Shown: piece after piece, positions 35,743 through 43,883 of the stretch
Numbering within the stretch: the stretch's first letter is position 1
How the letters are laid out: each line of letters starts with the position of its first letter
Origin: an uncultured Acetatifactor sp.
Lineage (GTDB): Bacteria; Bacillota; Clostridia; Lachnospirales; Lachnospiraceae
DNA length: 64,000 nt
Direction of reading: 5' to 3'
Assembly (NCBI GenBank): GCA_934433135.1
Contig: CAKRZO010000005.1
Coordinates: forward strand, 1 to 64,000
The notes under the pieces: model-generated
What the model saw: the letters and a program-made list of their open reading frames with translations, nothing else
The model's database searches: none
Told to the model about the DNA's origin: nothing
Translations under genes and position numbers: made by a program

Positions 35743-35776
35743 GAATTGCTCCGCTGCAATGCAGCTCTCGCAATTC
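35743..35776. repeat. Inverted repeat between upp and cell-wall hydrolase gene
   Basis: GAATTGC (35743-35749) is inverted as GCAATTC (35770-35776), with an inner TGCAATGCA core. The flanks GATATCA appear on both sides (about 35735 and 35800). It may form an RNA hairpin separating upp from the hydrolase gene; there is no T-tract. Confidence 0.5.
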
Positions 35777-35807
35777 GAAACAAGAGGAAGCCGCTGATAT
35801 CATCATA

Positions 35808-36437
35808 CTATTTGGTTCCGAAAATACGATCTCCTGCATCTCCTAATCCGGGTACGATATAACCATGATCATTCAGCTTTTCATCCAATGCTCCGATATA
35901 CATATCCACATCCGGATGAACCTCTTTCATCTTTGCCATACCTTCCGGAGCTGCAATGATACACATAAAATGAATATTCTTACATCCCTTATCTTTCAGC
36001 ATCTGAATGGCTGCCACGGAAGAGCCGCCGGTTGCCAGCATCGGGTCTACTACAAAAACTTCTCTTTCTGCACAGTCTGCAGGAAGCTTACAGTAATATT
36101 CTACCGGGCTTAATGTCTCCGGATCACGATACAGACCGATATGCCCGATCTTGGCTGCCGGAATCAGCTCCAACACACCATCTACCATGCCCAGTCCCGC
36201 TCTCAAAATCGGAACAATTGCCATCTTCTTTCCCCGAAGTTCCTTTACGGTTGCCTTACAGATAGGGGTTTCAATTTCCACATCATCCAGTTTTAAATCT
36301 CTGGTTGCTTCATAACAGATCAACATTGCGATCTCACTGATTGTCTGACGAAAATCTTTCGTACCTGTCTCTTTTTTGCGGATTAATCCTATCTTATGCT
36401 GAATCAGAGGGTGATCCATTACTACTACTTTTGCCAT
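35808..36437 (-). CDS. upp: Uracil phosphoribosyltransferase
   Basis: 209 residues. The PRPP-binding motif VFVVDPMLATGGSSVAA and the uracil-binding C-terminal YIVPGLGDAGDRIFGT are both present. VPILRAGLGMVDG is the other family signature. It converts uracil and PRPP to UMP in pyrimidine salvage. AAGGAGG precedes the ATG. It follows rpiB by 32 bases, in the tsaC-rpiB-upp order known from Bacillota. Confidence 0.98.
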   Translation of the reverse strand: MAKVVVMDHPLIQHKIGLIRKKETGTKDFRQTISEIAMLICYEATRDLKLDDVEIETPICKATVKELRGKKMAIVPILRAGLGMVDGVLELIPAAKIGHIGLYRDPETLSPVEYYCKLPADCAEREVFVVDPMLATGGSSVAAIQMLKDKGCKNIHFMCIIAAPEGMAKMKEVHPDVDMYIGALDEKLNDHGYIVPGLGDAGDRIFGTK

Positions 36438-36469
36438 TTTTAAATGACCTCCTTCATTTTACTTTTGTT

Positions 36470-36904
36470 TTAGATTTGTTCCAACTGGCTGATTCTTCTG
36501 CAGTGTTTTTCCTCACCGGAAAACTCTGTATGCAGAAAAGTATCCACAATATCCACTGCCAGATTCGGGCCGATCATTCCGCCGCCCAGCGCCAGCATAT
36601 TCGCATCGTTATGCAGTCTTGTCATCTTTGCCGACAGAGTATCGCTGCACAATGCGCAGCGGATCCCCGGCACTTTGTTGGCCGCAATACTGATCCCGAT
36701 TCCTGTGGTGCAGACAACGATTCCTTTGTCGCATTCACCACCTGCCACCGCTTTTGCAACAGCATGTCCGAAAGCAGGATAGTCACAGGATTCTTTACTG
36801 AAGCACCCTTTGTCCCTGCATTCGATTCCCTGTTCCTTCAGGTATTTTATAACCTGTTGTTTTAAATCGTAACCGCCATGGTCACTTCCTACTGCTACTA
36901 TCAT
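36470..36904 (-). CDS. rpiB: Ribose-5-phosphate isomerase B
   Basis: 144 residues, usual length. The start IVAVGSDHGGYDLKQQV has the Asp-His of the active site. GIVVCTTGIGISIAANKVPGIR holds the catalytic region, with Thr-Thr-Gly in place of the more common Cys-Gly-Thr-Gly arrangement (a cysteine precedes). It interconverts ribose 5-phosphate and ribulose 5-phosphate; related enzymes act on allose or galactose phosphates. GGAGAAAGGA precedes the ATG. It lies 26 bases after tsaC. Confidence 0.95.
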   Translation of the reverse strand: MIVAVGSDHGGYDLKQQVIKYLKEQGIECRDKGCFSKESCDYPAFGHAVAKAVAGGECDKGIVVCTTGIGISIAANKVPGIRCALCSDTLSAKMTRLHNDANMLALGGGMIGPNLAVDIVDTFLHTEFSGEEKHCRRISQLEQI

Positions 36905-36930
36905 TTATTTTCCTTTCTCCCGGCCCTCTT

Positions 36931-37980
36931 TCAGACAGAAACCACTTTATGCCCGGCCGCTTTTAACAGTCTGTTCATAATCGCCTGTCCGTATCCCTGG
37001 GAATCAAATACTTCCGAATAAATACAGGTCACCTTTTCATCATCAAACTCTCTCAGAATCCGGTACAGATGTCTTCCGATATCCGTCTCATCCTTACGGC
37101 TGCCGATGCATTTAATCACATCCGCCTGATAAAGGTTCATCCGTTCTGTGGTTGCGATGACACCCACTTTTTCCCCAAGCTGCTGTTTTATAAGAGCCTG
37201 GTCATTGATATATTGCACCACCGCTTCCTCTTTTCCTGTTACAAGAGTCAACTCTGCATCCGGTGCATAGTGCCTGTACTTCATTCCCGGAGCTTTCGGA
37301 GCCTGTCCGCTGTTCGCATCAAGAATCGTAACGTCCGTCTCCACTTCTCCGAGAACTTCAGAAAGCATTTGATCCGTAATAAATCCCGGTCTTAAGATCT
37401 GCGGAGGTGTTACTGTCAGGTCGATGATTGTGGACTCCAGTCCGATTCCTACTTCTCCGCCGTCTATAATCATGTCAATTAATCCGTCTAAATCTTCTTC
37501 CACGTACTTTGCAAGAGTGGGACTTGGTTTCCCGGAGCGATTGGCACTGGGCGCCGCGACAAAACCGCCGGCATAATCAATCAGCTTTCTTGCTGTAACG
37601 TGAGACGGCATGCGGATTGCTACCGTATCCAGTCCTCCCGTTGTCTCATAAGGAACCTCTTTTGCTTTCGGCAAAATCATGGTAACCGGTCCTGGCCAGA
37701 ACTTCTCTGCAATCTTTTCTGCAGCAGCCGGAACTTTATCGGCAACGCGATAAATATCTTCCCATCTGCAGATATGTACAATCAAGGGATTGTCGCTGGG
37801 ACGCCCTTTCGCGGCATAAATCTTCCTGGAGGACTCCGGATTCATGGCGTCTCCGCCCAGCCCGTACACCGTTTCTGTCGGGAAAGCCACAAGCCCGCCG
37901 GCCTTAAGGATCCTGCCGCCTCTTTTCAAGGCTTCTTCCTCTGTATTTTGTTCGTCAGTTCTGACAATTTCCGTCTTCAT
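36931..37980 (-). CDS. tsaC: Threonylcarbamoyl-AMP synthase, Sua5 type
   Basis: About 349 residues, so the long Sua5 form with both domains. The YrdC domain (residues 10-205) has GGLVAFPTETVYGLG, KGRPSDNPLIVHI, PGPVTMIL and APSANRSGKPSPT. The C-terminal SUA5 domain follows linker GQAPKAPGMKYRHYAP. It makes the intermediate for the t6A37 modification of ANN-decoding tRNAs. ATG 37980 is preferred over an in-frame TTG two codons upstream. It is the first gene of the leftward run tsaC-rpiB-upp. Confidence 0.95.
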   Translation of the reverse strand: MKTEIVRTDEQNTEEEALKRGGRILKAGGLVAFPTETVYGLGGDAMNPESSRKIYAAKGRPSDNPLIVHICRWEDIYRVADKVPAAAEKIAEKFWPGPVTMILPKAKEVPYETTGGLDTVAIRMPSHVTARKLIDYAGGFVAAPSANRSGKPSPTLAKYVEEDLDGLIDMIIDGGEVGIGLESTIIDLTVTPPQILRPGFITDQMLSEVLGEVETDVTILDANSGQAPKAPGMKYRHYAPDAELTLVTGKEEAVVQYINDQALIKQQLGEKVGVIATTERMNLYQADVIKCIGSRKDETDIGRHLYRILREFDDEKVTCIYSEVFDSQGYGQAIMNRLLKAAGHKVVSV

Positions 37981-38037
37981 TTTCAAGGCTCTTTTCCTTG
38001 CTCATTTTTATTCTGGTTATTCTGGTATTGCACACTT

Positions 38038-38199
38038 GTAACAGTTCAGATGCGCCATTCGCAAAGCCGCGCTTTCAGCGCTTTCTCGCCGCTTCGCAGC
38101 TGTTTTGCTCATAGAGCGACACTAAGCTCAAGCATTCAAGAAGGTAGATTTTCATGCAAGCATGAAATCAGCCTTCTTGAATGCTTGCCTGAACTGGTA
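38038..38199. repeat. 162-bp composite dispersed repeat with inverted ends
   Basis: Left end GTAACAGTTCAG (38038) and right end CTGAACTGGTAC (38188-38199) are near-perfect inverted copies. Just inside the left end is ATGCGCCATTCGCAAAGC, shared with the copy at 25307. The right half is a separate hairpin: CAAGCATTCAAGAAGG is exactly inverted as CCTTCTTGAATGCTTG (about 38129-38187). It lies between cwlD and tsaC and looks like a small non-autonomous mobile or palindromic element. It encodes nothing plausible. Confidence 0.8.
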
Positions 38200-38233
38200 C
38201 AAGTATATCACATTTTCAGAAAAAGGAAAAGAT

Positions 38234-38941
38234 TTAATCATTTAAATATTGCAAAATTCCCATATGAATCGCCCAGGCCAGCTTATTCTGGTAATCCTTC
38301 GTCATAAGTTTTGCCGCTTCCTTTATATTGGATAAAAATCCGCACTCCACAATAACAATCGGAACAGCCGTTTTTTTCAAAAGGTAATAACTGTCGTTCG
38401 CTTTAATCTGTCTGGTATTTTCCGGATCCACATACGCAACCAGCCTTTCCTGAATCTTTTCGGCCAGTTTTTTGCCTTCTGCGCTGGTGTTATAATAAAA
38501 GACCTGCGCTCCGTGAACATATTCCTCCGGATAGCTGTTCTGATGAATACTGACCGTCAGCGCCGGCGCCGTCTCCTCGATTTTTTCAATCCGCCGTTTC
38601 ATGTCCTGCACCTTCTTATTATGGGCATCCGCATCATACAGTCCCTTATCTGAATCTCTGGTAAGAATAACGCTCACATCATCCGCCTCCAGATACTGTT
38701 TTACCAGAAGCGCAATTTCCAGATTCAGATCCTTTTCCAGAGCACCGTTGATTCCCACTTTTCCGGGATCGCTTCCCCCGTGTCCTGCATCAATCACCAC
38801 ACAGGGACGGTTTCTTGCCTCCGTAATGCCTCCTGTTCTCACGTAGAGAGCCGCCTCCTTTGCAAGAACCAACATTGCAGCCACTAAGAGGGCCCCCATA
38901 ATCATAGATAACAGCTTATTTTGCAGTTTTGTCAGTTTCAC
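38234..38941 (-). CDS. cwlD: N-acetylmuramoyl-L-alanine amidase, CwlD-like
   Basis: 235 residues. An N-terminal membrane anchor (LLSMIMGALLVAAMLVLA) is followed by an Amidase_3 domain. The zinc and catalytic residues are visible: His in VIDAGHGGSDPG, Glu in NGALEKDLNLEIA, His in TVSIHQNSYP, and Glu in IVIVECGFLSN. CwlD cleaves the peptide side chains from muramic acid during muramic-delta-lactam formation in the spore cortex. Length and single-domain layout fit. It begins with GTG after GGAAGGAAG. The neighbouring GH18 protein is also spore-wall related. Confidence 0.9.
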   Translation of the reverse strand: MKLTKLQNKLLSMIMGALLVAAMLVLAKEAALYVRTGGITEARNRPCVVIDAGHGGSDPGKVGINGALEKDLNLEIALLVKQYLEADDVSVILTRDSDKGLYDADAHNKKVQDMKRRIEKIEETAPALTVSIHQNSYPEEYVHGAQVFYYNTSAEGKKLAEKIQERLVAYVDPENTRQIKANDSYYLLKKTAVPIVIVECGFLSNIKEAAKLMTKDYQNKLAWAIHMGILQYLND

Positions 38942-39277
38942 TATCCTAATCTTCCTTCCGGAATATGCACGGCAGTGTCGGATACTACCTGTTCTCTTCT
39001 AATTTATATGAAGCTCCTTTTCTTTTTAGACTGTTCCCCTTTTTATACCCAGTACAACGTACAAGAAATACTTTTTGCTTCCGCAATGCATTCCCAGCGC
39101 CTGCGGCGGTCGCTTGCGATATCTTCCTTGTACGCCGCAGTACGCATCCCCGCGGGGCGTTTTTATATATTAGGAAAGACCACTTTCCTAATATATAAAA
39201 AAAGCTGCTGCCTATCCCGGATCCGAATCCGTAAAGCAACAACTTTTTCTGACTTCGGTGCAATCGGCCCCCGACTT
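38942..39277. other. Gene-free region with probable dispersed structured repeat
   Basis: Between the cwlD start and the GH18 stop there is no convincing gene. The centre (39060-39165) is GC-rich and ends with the palindrome CCCCGCGGGG near 39148-39157, then a T-tract. A leftward 92-residue frame (38985-39263) has poor protein character (FLIYKNAPRGCVLRRTRK). I recall similar NAPRG-type frames scattered in Lachnospiraceae genomes, so this may be a repeat rather than a gene; that is memory, not a search. Confidence 0.5.
39160..39201. terminator. 19-bp perfect hairpin with A/T ends
   Basis: TTTTTATATATTAGGAAAG (39160-39178) is exactly inverted at 39183-39201 around a four-base loop. The T/A-rich outer ends would give a T-tract in both directions. 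It lies about 80 bases after the GH18 stop and probably ends that leftward transcript. Confidence 0.7.
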
Positions 39278-40996
39278 TTACTGCATATATCCCTGAATGA
39301 GATTCCAGACCGCCTCATTTCCGTAGCCCAGTCTCCAGACGGCAACCCCGGCAAGATCAGAAGCTGTCATAACACTCAGTTTGGCTGCAATGGACTCTTC
39401 GTCTTCCACCCAGATCTGATAGGTAGCTTCGCCGGATGTCCATTTTGCATAATTCTGGCAAGTCTCTTCATCCCACTGGGGTGTGACATTCGCCCTGGAA
39501 AGGAAGTCTTTGACATTAACAAGCGTAATGTACTCATCGGTTACTTTAGTGCCTTCCGTTTTCCACAAAATCGTGTAAAAAGGCAGTGCGTTCATTAACT
39601 TCGATGCCGGAACCTTCTTAAGTCCTGCGCTGATCCCGTCCTTCACATATCCGATGCTGGCAACGCTTCCGGGATTACCGCTTCCGTGCCAGTGTTCATC
39701 ATATCCCATGATAATCACGTAATCCGCAGCCTTTCCCTGCACATCCAGACGGTAATAGTTCCGGTATTCATAAGGAACATAATTGTCGATCGACAAGGTC
39801 AACCCTCTGTTATGGCATTCCAGAGAAAGTTCTCTTATAAACTGTGCATAATGCTCTCCGCAGTCCTCCGTAACTTTTTCAAAGTCCAGATTTACGCCAT
39901 CCAGTCCCAATTCCGCAGCGGTCTGTGCAATCGAAGACGCTAATTTCTGCCGGACGGAAGTTCTGGACAAAATCGCATACATACTAAGCTCCGTACCGGT
40001 CTCCAGCCGATAATTAAAGTCATCCAGAACACCCCATACTTTTAAGCCTAATTTATGCGCTCTGTCTACATAGCTTTTCTCGGCAAAACTGCGGAAATTG
40101 CCTTCTTCGTCATTGAGGCTGAACCAGGTCGGCGCAATCACATTCATTCCCTTGGTTCCTCTTACCGTATCTTCCAGAGTGGCATTCCCTCCGGTTCCGC
40201 CGATAGCATGCCATCCCAGACAGACTTTACTGTCTATCTGAAAAGAGGGATATTCCGGCTCCTGATAATCCGTCACCGGCACTTCTTCTTCGGCCACTCC
40301 CTGTCCGGAAGAAAGATTCTCCAGATATTTGTTCCCTACATATCCTATATAGGCATCCGCTGTCTTTACTTTGCTCCAGGTCTCCATCTGCTCCAGAATC
40401 TTTACCTTATCTCCTGCTGTCAGATCACAGAGAATAGGGCTTTTGATGCCTCCCTTTAAGCGCAGCTGGGTATCCTTTTTCAAAATATCCACCGTCCGGG
40501 TTCCCCACTGTGTATAAACCTGAACCCTGCCGTCAAATACCTCTATCGAGCAGTTGGTAAATAACTTCACAAGATCCGCTGCCAGATAAATCCGATCCCC
40601 TTCTGCCAGGCAAAGCGGGTACGCAAAGTTCTTCTCTCCTCCTTCAAAGGAAACGGACTGCACGCTGCTGCTTCCGAATGCCATGCGCACGGTCTCCTGC
40701 GCTGTGGTATAAAGTAAGATTCCCTCATTTACGTCCGCATAAAAAGTATCATTGAAATATTTTTGAACCGTGTCCAGATCAAAATAGCAGACGTTGTCCC
40801 GAAGCATCGCTTTTTCTTCTACTCTGTCATCCTGCAAAATCATCGTCAGCTGCCCCGGTGTCATATCAAAATACTCCTCCGGCGTAATCCGCTCTTTGGA
40901 GTAAGAATATTTGTCTTTTACAATGCCGCCTATTGCAATACCGCCGATCAGAATAATTAAACCCAAAGCTACCAGTACCGGTATGACTCTCTTCAT
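39278..40996 (-). CDS. GH18-like spore/cell-wall glycosidase with SH3 domain
   Basis: About 572 residues. A membrane anchor is at residues 3-25. A copper-amine-oxidase-like stalk region follows, then an SH3b domain (KVKILEQMETWSKVKTADAYIGYVGNKYL). The GH18 domain starts near residue 245; its catalytic motif DGVNLDFEKV has the acid glutamate near residue 370, and VIIMGYDEHWHGSGNPG is also typical. This matches the SleL/YaaH-type N-acetylglucosaminidases of Clostridia, acting on cortex or cell wall. ATG 40996 is preceded by a GGGGG site and a GCGGT/ACCGC hairpin. It lies upstream of cwlD in the same direction. Confidence 0.9.
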   Translation of the reverse strand: MKRVIPVLVALGLIILIGGIAIGGIVKDKYSYSKERITPEEYFDMTPGQLTMILQDDRVEEKAMLRDNVCYFDLDTVQKYFNDTFYADVNEGILLYTTAQETVRMAFGSSSVQSVSFEGGEKNFAYPLCLAEGDRIYLAADLVKLFTNCSIEVFDGRVQVYTQWGTRTVDILKKDTQLRLKGGIKSPILCDLTAGDKVKILEQMETWSKVKTADAYIGYVGNKYLENLSSGQGVAEEEVPVTDYQEPEYPSFQIDSKVCLGWHAIGGTGGNATLEDTVRGTKGMNVIAPTWFSLNDEEGNFRSFAEKSYVDRAHKLGLKVWGVLDDFNYRLETGTELSMYAILSRTSVRQKLASSIAQTAAELGLDGVNLDFEKVTEDCGEHYAQFIRELSLECHNRGLTLSIDNYVPYEYRNYYRLDVQGKAADYVIIMGYDEHWHGSGNPGSVASIGYVKDGISAGLKKVPASKLMNALPFYTILWKTEGTKVTDEYITLVNVKDFLSRANVTPQWDEETCQNYAKWTSGEATYQIWVEDEESIAAKLSVMTASDLAGVAVWRLGYGNEAVWNLIQGYMQ

Positions 40997-41404
40997 TGCT
41001 GCCCCCAATCTGCGGTAAAAAACCGCGGATTTTTATGATAATGTAACCATTCGGATCCTCTTCGCCAAACCGCCCAAAACTGCCGTTTGGGTCATGCCGC
41101 CACCCGAACGGATATATTATAACAAATATTTGCGGCGCCGTCATTACTATTTCCGATTTTTACGAAAGTTTATTTTTTTATTTTTTGAAAAATTGTAACA
41201 GCACAAGAGGCACTTCTGCTTTTCGTTTTAAATCAGGATTTAGAAGAAAACCGTATTCGACCAACCCAGAGACCAGAAACTGTGATAAAAATCCCTGCGT
41301 AAAGGAAGAAAACGCCGCAAATATTGGAAAGATGCTTTCCGCCTGCATTATGACTTTTCCGGAAATGTTTTAGATTTGTAAGATTTTGAATTATACGGTG
41401 AAAA

Positions 41405-41426
41405 TGCAATCATAGCTATGATTGCA
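41405..41426. promoter_or_regulatory. Perfect 22-bp palindrome, unassigned
   Basis: TGCAATCATAG joined directly to CTATGATTGCA without a loop. Such a site suits a dimeric DNA-binding protein better than an RNA hairpin. It lies about 400 bases upstream of the GH18 gene, with no nearby promoter that I can define. Confidence 0.45.
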
Positions 41427-41773
41427 GCAAAGAGGAGAATCTGTAACCAAGTCAGGCACTTAACCTGTAAGCTTTTCTCATATTTTTTCTGCTGTCACAA
41501 TTTGTTTTGTTCTATACACGGCCTTGCAGAACCGCATATAGCTGCCTCTTTTGAAAAACATTACCTTTACGGATAAATGCTTTTCCTATGGCAATCATTC
41601 TGTTGAAAACTTTTCATATGGGAAATTCGGAACGATGCGTTCCTTTTGAATTCTAATTCTCCGATTATCCGGAAATCCGATCCAGCTGCCTCCTCTCCAT
41701 GCGGTCTGGAGAAAAGCACCTTATGCGGTTATTATATCCCACTTTGCTCTTTTTGGCAAGTAGGAATTTTTTA

Positions 41774-41844
41774 TAACAGTTCACTCGTACGTTTATACAG
41801 GCAGATTCCATGCTTGCATGAGAAGCTGCCTGTGTAAATATACG
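41774..41844. repeat. Structured dispersed repeat after MecA-like gene (type B)
   Basis: TAACAGTTCACTCGTACGTT, then TATACAGGCAGATTCCATGC, closely match the guaB-leader copy at 24490. The element folds: CGTACGTTTATACAGGCAG (41786-41804) pairs at about 16 of 19 places with 41826-41844. The loop contains GCTTGCATGA. Confidence 0.75.
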
Positions 41845-41928
41845 AAGGGAGCACCGGCTTGCATGAGCATCGCATCTTACAGATGCGACAACCAGCTGCG
41901 AAGCATGCGGAAAATTTTACAAACCTTT

Positions 41929-42678
41929 TCAGAACGAAGCCAACTTCTCAATCGCATGTTCCGGAATCAGCGGCTCAAAATGTTCTTCCAGGTAACTTGC
42001 AGCTGCCGAAGGACATTTTACAATGGCGCCGTATTCTGACATCAGATTACAGGAACGGTTGTAATCATTGTCATCCATATCTTCTTTTGTCAGGGTAAGA
42101 AGATAGTAAGATTCCTCCTCTCCGGAGTTCAGTTTATACAAACGGCTCTTTCCGGTATAATACGGCTTCAGCAAAGCTGAGGCATGCATTACTTCATGGA
42201 GAGAGGAAAAACGGAAAAGATACGTGATATCCCGTGGAGACTGCGGCGGAATCTCAGCGGAAGCATCCGCTACGGTTTTCTCCTGCAGCCTGCGGAAAAT
42301 ATCCAGCACTTTTTCGGAACGGTCATCCATAAGTTCAGCCGAATCTTCCTCGTCCTCCTCATCCAGATCCTCTTCCCCCGGTTCCCTTACGGAAGGGGCA
42401 AATCTGGAAAAACGGGTATCCAGTTCATCCGGTTCTTCTACTTTGGTAATAATCAGAACAATACATTCCGCATTTAACGGAATGGCTTCTATCATCAGCG
42501 GAATATCTTCCGCATCAAATCCGAATTGATAATTGGCCTGCAGCATCATATCGCGGAAAAGGTTTTTGGCCTTCTCGGTCCCGTAAGCAAGTTCACTTAT
42601 TTTTAATTCGCGGCTGGCAAGATCTTCCCTTGTCAACGTGCAGCGGATCTGATTCTCATTTACTTTTTCTATCTTCAT
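41929..42678 (-). CDS. mecA: MecA-like Clp adaptor protein
   Basis: About 249 residues. The N-terminal domain (MKIEKVNENQIRCTLTREDL...ELAYGTEKAKNLFRDMMLQA) recognises substrates. A long acidic linker follows (PGEEDLDEEDEEDSAELMDD). The C-terminal domain, from ITYLFRFSSLHEVM to the end, resembles the MecA region that binds ClpC. In Bacillota MecA delivers proteins such as ComK to ClpCP. ATG 42678 has AAAGGAG; a 15-residue in-frame extension is rejected. A promoter-like pair lies upstream at 42797-42825. Confidence 0.88.
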   Translation of the reverse strand: MKIEKVNENQIRCTLTREDLASRELKISELAYGTEKAKNLFRDMMLQANYQFGFDAEDIPLMIEAIPLNAECIVLIITKVEEPDELDTRFSRFAPSVREPGEEDLDEEDEEDSAELMDDRSEKVLDIFRRLQEKTVADASAEIPPQSPRDITYLFRFSSLHEVMHASALLKPYYTGKSRLYKLNSGEEESYYLLTLTKEDMDDNDYNRSCNLMSEYGAIVKCPSAAASYLEEHFEPLIPEHAIEKLASF

Positions 42679-43040
42679 AGGAATGCTCCTTTCTGCATTG
42701 GAAAATGCCGGGTAAAGCTCCAAAAGAACCCTTTCCTACAGTATACTCAAAAAAAGAAAAAAGTTTCTTTCTTAAGGAATCCTTTTGGTTAAATGTATAT
42801 TATACTCTCCTTTGCCGCAAGTCAATAGCTGTAAGTGACTTTAAAAAAATTTAATGATTCCGACACAGTCATTTGATTAAGGGCTCTATTGACAAATGTA
42901 TTCATTAAGTGCATTATATGTTTGGGATAATTATACGTGGATAACTTTCACTATATGGGAAACAAACTTTGAATAGGCGCGTGATGAACGAAAAGGTAGA
43001 AATAGGCGCTGAAGGATGGGAACGTGTATCTATATAATTT
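42679..43040. other. Gene-free region between MecA-like gene and nuclease fragment
   Basis: AT-rich. It holds the leftward promoter of the MecA-like gene (42797-42825). It also has a rightward TTGACA near 42889 with a poorly spaced TTATAT. A possible 17-residue frame (42984-43037) ends at the palindrome that begins the nuclease fragment. I saw no other structure and could not find the missing 5' half of the nuclease. Confidence 0.5.
42797..42825 (-). promoter_or_regulatory. Leftward promoter of MecA-like gene
   Basis: On the minus strand TTGACT (42825-42820) and TAATAT (42802-42797) are 17 bases apart; an overlapping TATAAT is 15 bases away. The start of transcription would be about 110 bases from the ATG. 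Confidence 0.6.
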
Positions 43041-43062
43041 GTGTCAACACTGTTGACACAAA
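43038..43062. repeat. Palindrome at the break of the nuclease fragment
   Basis: TTTGTGTCAAC-ACT-GTTGACACAAA is a perfect 11-base inverted repeat. The right arm codes for LTQ of the nuclease, in phase with the family consensus; the left arm is not expected coding sequence and an in-frame TAA precedes it. The arms share TTTGTGTCAA/TTGACACAAA with the terminator at 32944. Confidence 0.75.
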
Positions 43063-43751
43063 TCAGTTGGAGCAATCATCTGGCAATTATGTCCAAAGCG
43101 AAAACAGAAGAAGAAAGACATTTTTATATAACTCTTTGCATAAAAGAATCTTATTCTGCCCGAGAATTGGATAGGCAAATTAACAGCGGATATTATGAAA
43201 GATATATGCTCTCTAAAGAAAGACTTCTACCAGAACCGATAAAAGGATTAAAAGAAAATCCTTTTTTGGATTCATATGTAATAGAATTTTTGGATTTGCC
43301 AAAAAAATTCAAAGAAGCTGATTTGCGTAGAGGACTTATTCAGAATATGAAAAATTTCATTCTGGAAGTAGGAAAGGATTTTACATTTATTGACGAAGAA
43401 TATCGTGTGCAGGTCGGCGGAGAAGAGTTCCGTATTGATTTATTGTTTTTCCATAGAGGATTACAATGCCTAGTCGCATTTGAGTTAAAGATTGGTAAAT
43501 TTAAGCCAGAATATATTTCTAAAATGGACTTCTATTTGGAGGCATTAGATCGTCAGAAAAAGAAGGATAACGAGAATCCGAGTGTGGGAATGATTCTCTG
43601 TGCGTCTAAGGATGATGAAGTTGTTGAATATGCAATGAGCAGAACATTATCTCCTATGATGGTGGCAGAATACAAATTACAGTTGCCTGATAAAGCGGTA
43701 TTGCAGAAAAAATTACAAGAGTTGGTAAATATGCCGTTGATTGAAGAATAG
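43041..43751 (+). pseudogene. N-terminally truncated YhcG/DUF1016-type PDDEXK nuclease
   Basis: 236 codons cover the C-terminal part of YhcG-like proteins. It starts within the conserved LTQISWSNH motif, continues with the CIKESYSARELDRQI region, and holds the nuclease core (EFRIDLLFFHRGLQCLVAFELKIGKF), with Asp and Glu-x-Lys metal-site residues. Full family members have about 130 more residues at the N-terminus. Here an in-frame TAA precedes a GTG with no ribosome site. YhcG proteins often accompany restriction or other defence genes; none is seen. A shortened protein from ATG 43089 is possible but probably inactive. AT-rich composition suggests transfer. Confidence 0.8.
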
Positions 43752-43761
43752 TTGATTATGT

Positions 43762-43805
43762 AAAAATCCCCTCTTTTCCTTTTTCAAAAGTTCCGAGGGG
43801 ATTTT
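43762..43805. terminator. Bidirectional terminator after nuclease fragment
   Basis: AAAAATCCCCTC pairs with GAGGGGATTTT around a 21-base T-rich loop. The rightward tail is TTTTCTATTTT and the leftward one has five T. It ends the fragment transcript and may also act on the leftward sugar operon. Confidence 0.85.
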
Positions 43806-43820
43806 CTATTTTGATTTTTC

Positions 43821-43863
43821 GTAACAGTTCAGACAAGCATTCTATGTTTGTCTGAACTGTTAC
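43821..43863. repeat. Perfect minimal dispersed hairpin element
   Basis: GTAACAGTTCAGACAA (43821-43836) is exactly inverted at 43848-43863. The loop is 11 bases (GCATTCTATGT). This is the cleanest member of the GTAACAGTTCAG family. It sits 20 bases after the isomerase stop and could end that leftward transcript, since TTACG and AAAAATC follow. Confidence 0.85.
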
Positions 43864-43883
43864 ACTTTTTGTTTCGGAATCGG

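Larger units (their letters stand above)
40997..41928. other. 930-bp gene-free region between GH18 and MecA-like genes
   Basis: No convincing gene was found on either strand. It holds a GCGGT/ACCGC hairpin (about 41021-41036), a long A/T-rich part (41150-41200), a perfect 22-base palindrome (41405-41426), a type B repeat (41774-41844) and a TCGCATCT/AGATGCGA hairpin (about 41869-41888). A leftward frame near 41450-41370 would encode WLQILLFAAIIAMIAFSP, a membrane-like helix, but it has no start codon or ribosome site. The region may contain an unrecognised small RNA or a decayed gene. Confidence 0.55.

Noticed and set aside
41185..41373. Rightward 62-codon frame
   Set aside because: It has no ribosome site, a random-looking composition and lies in an AT-rich gene-free region.
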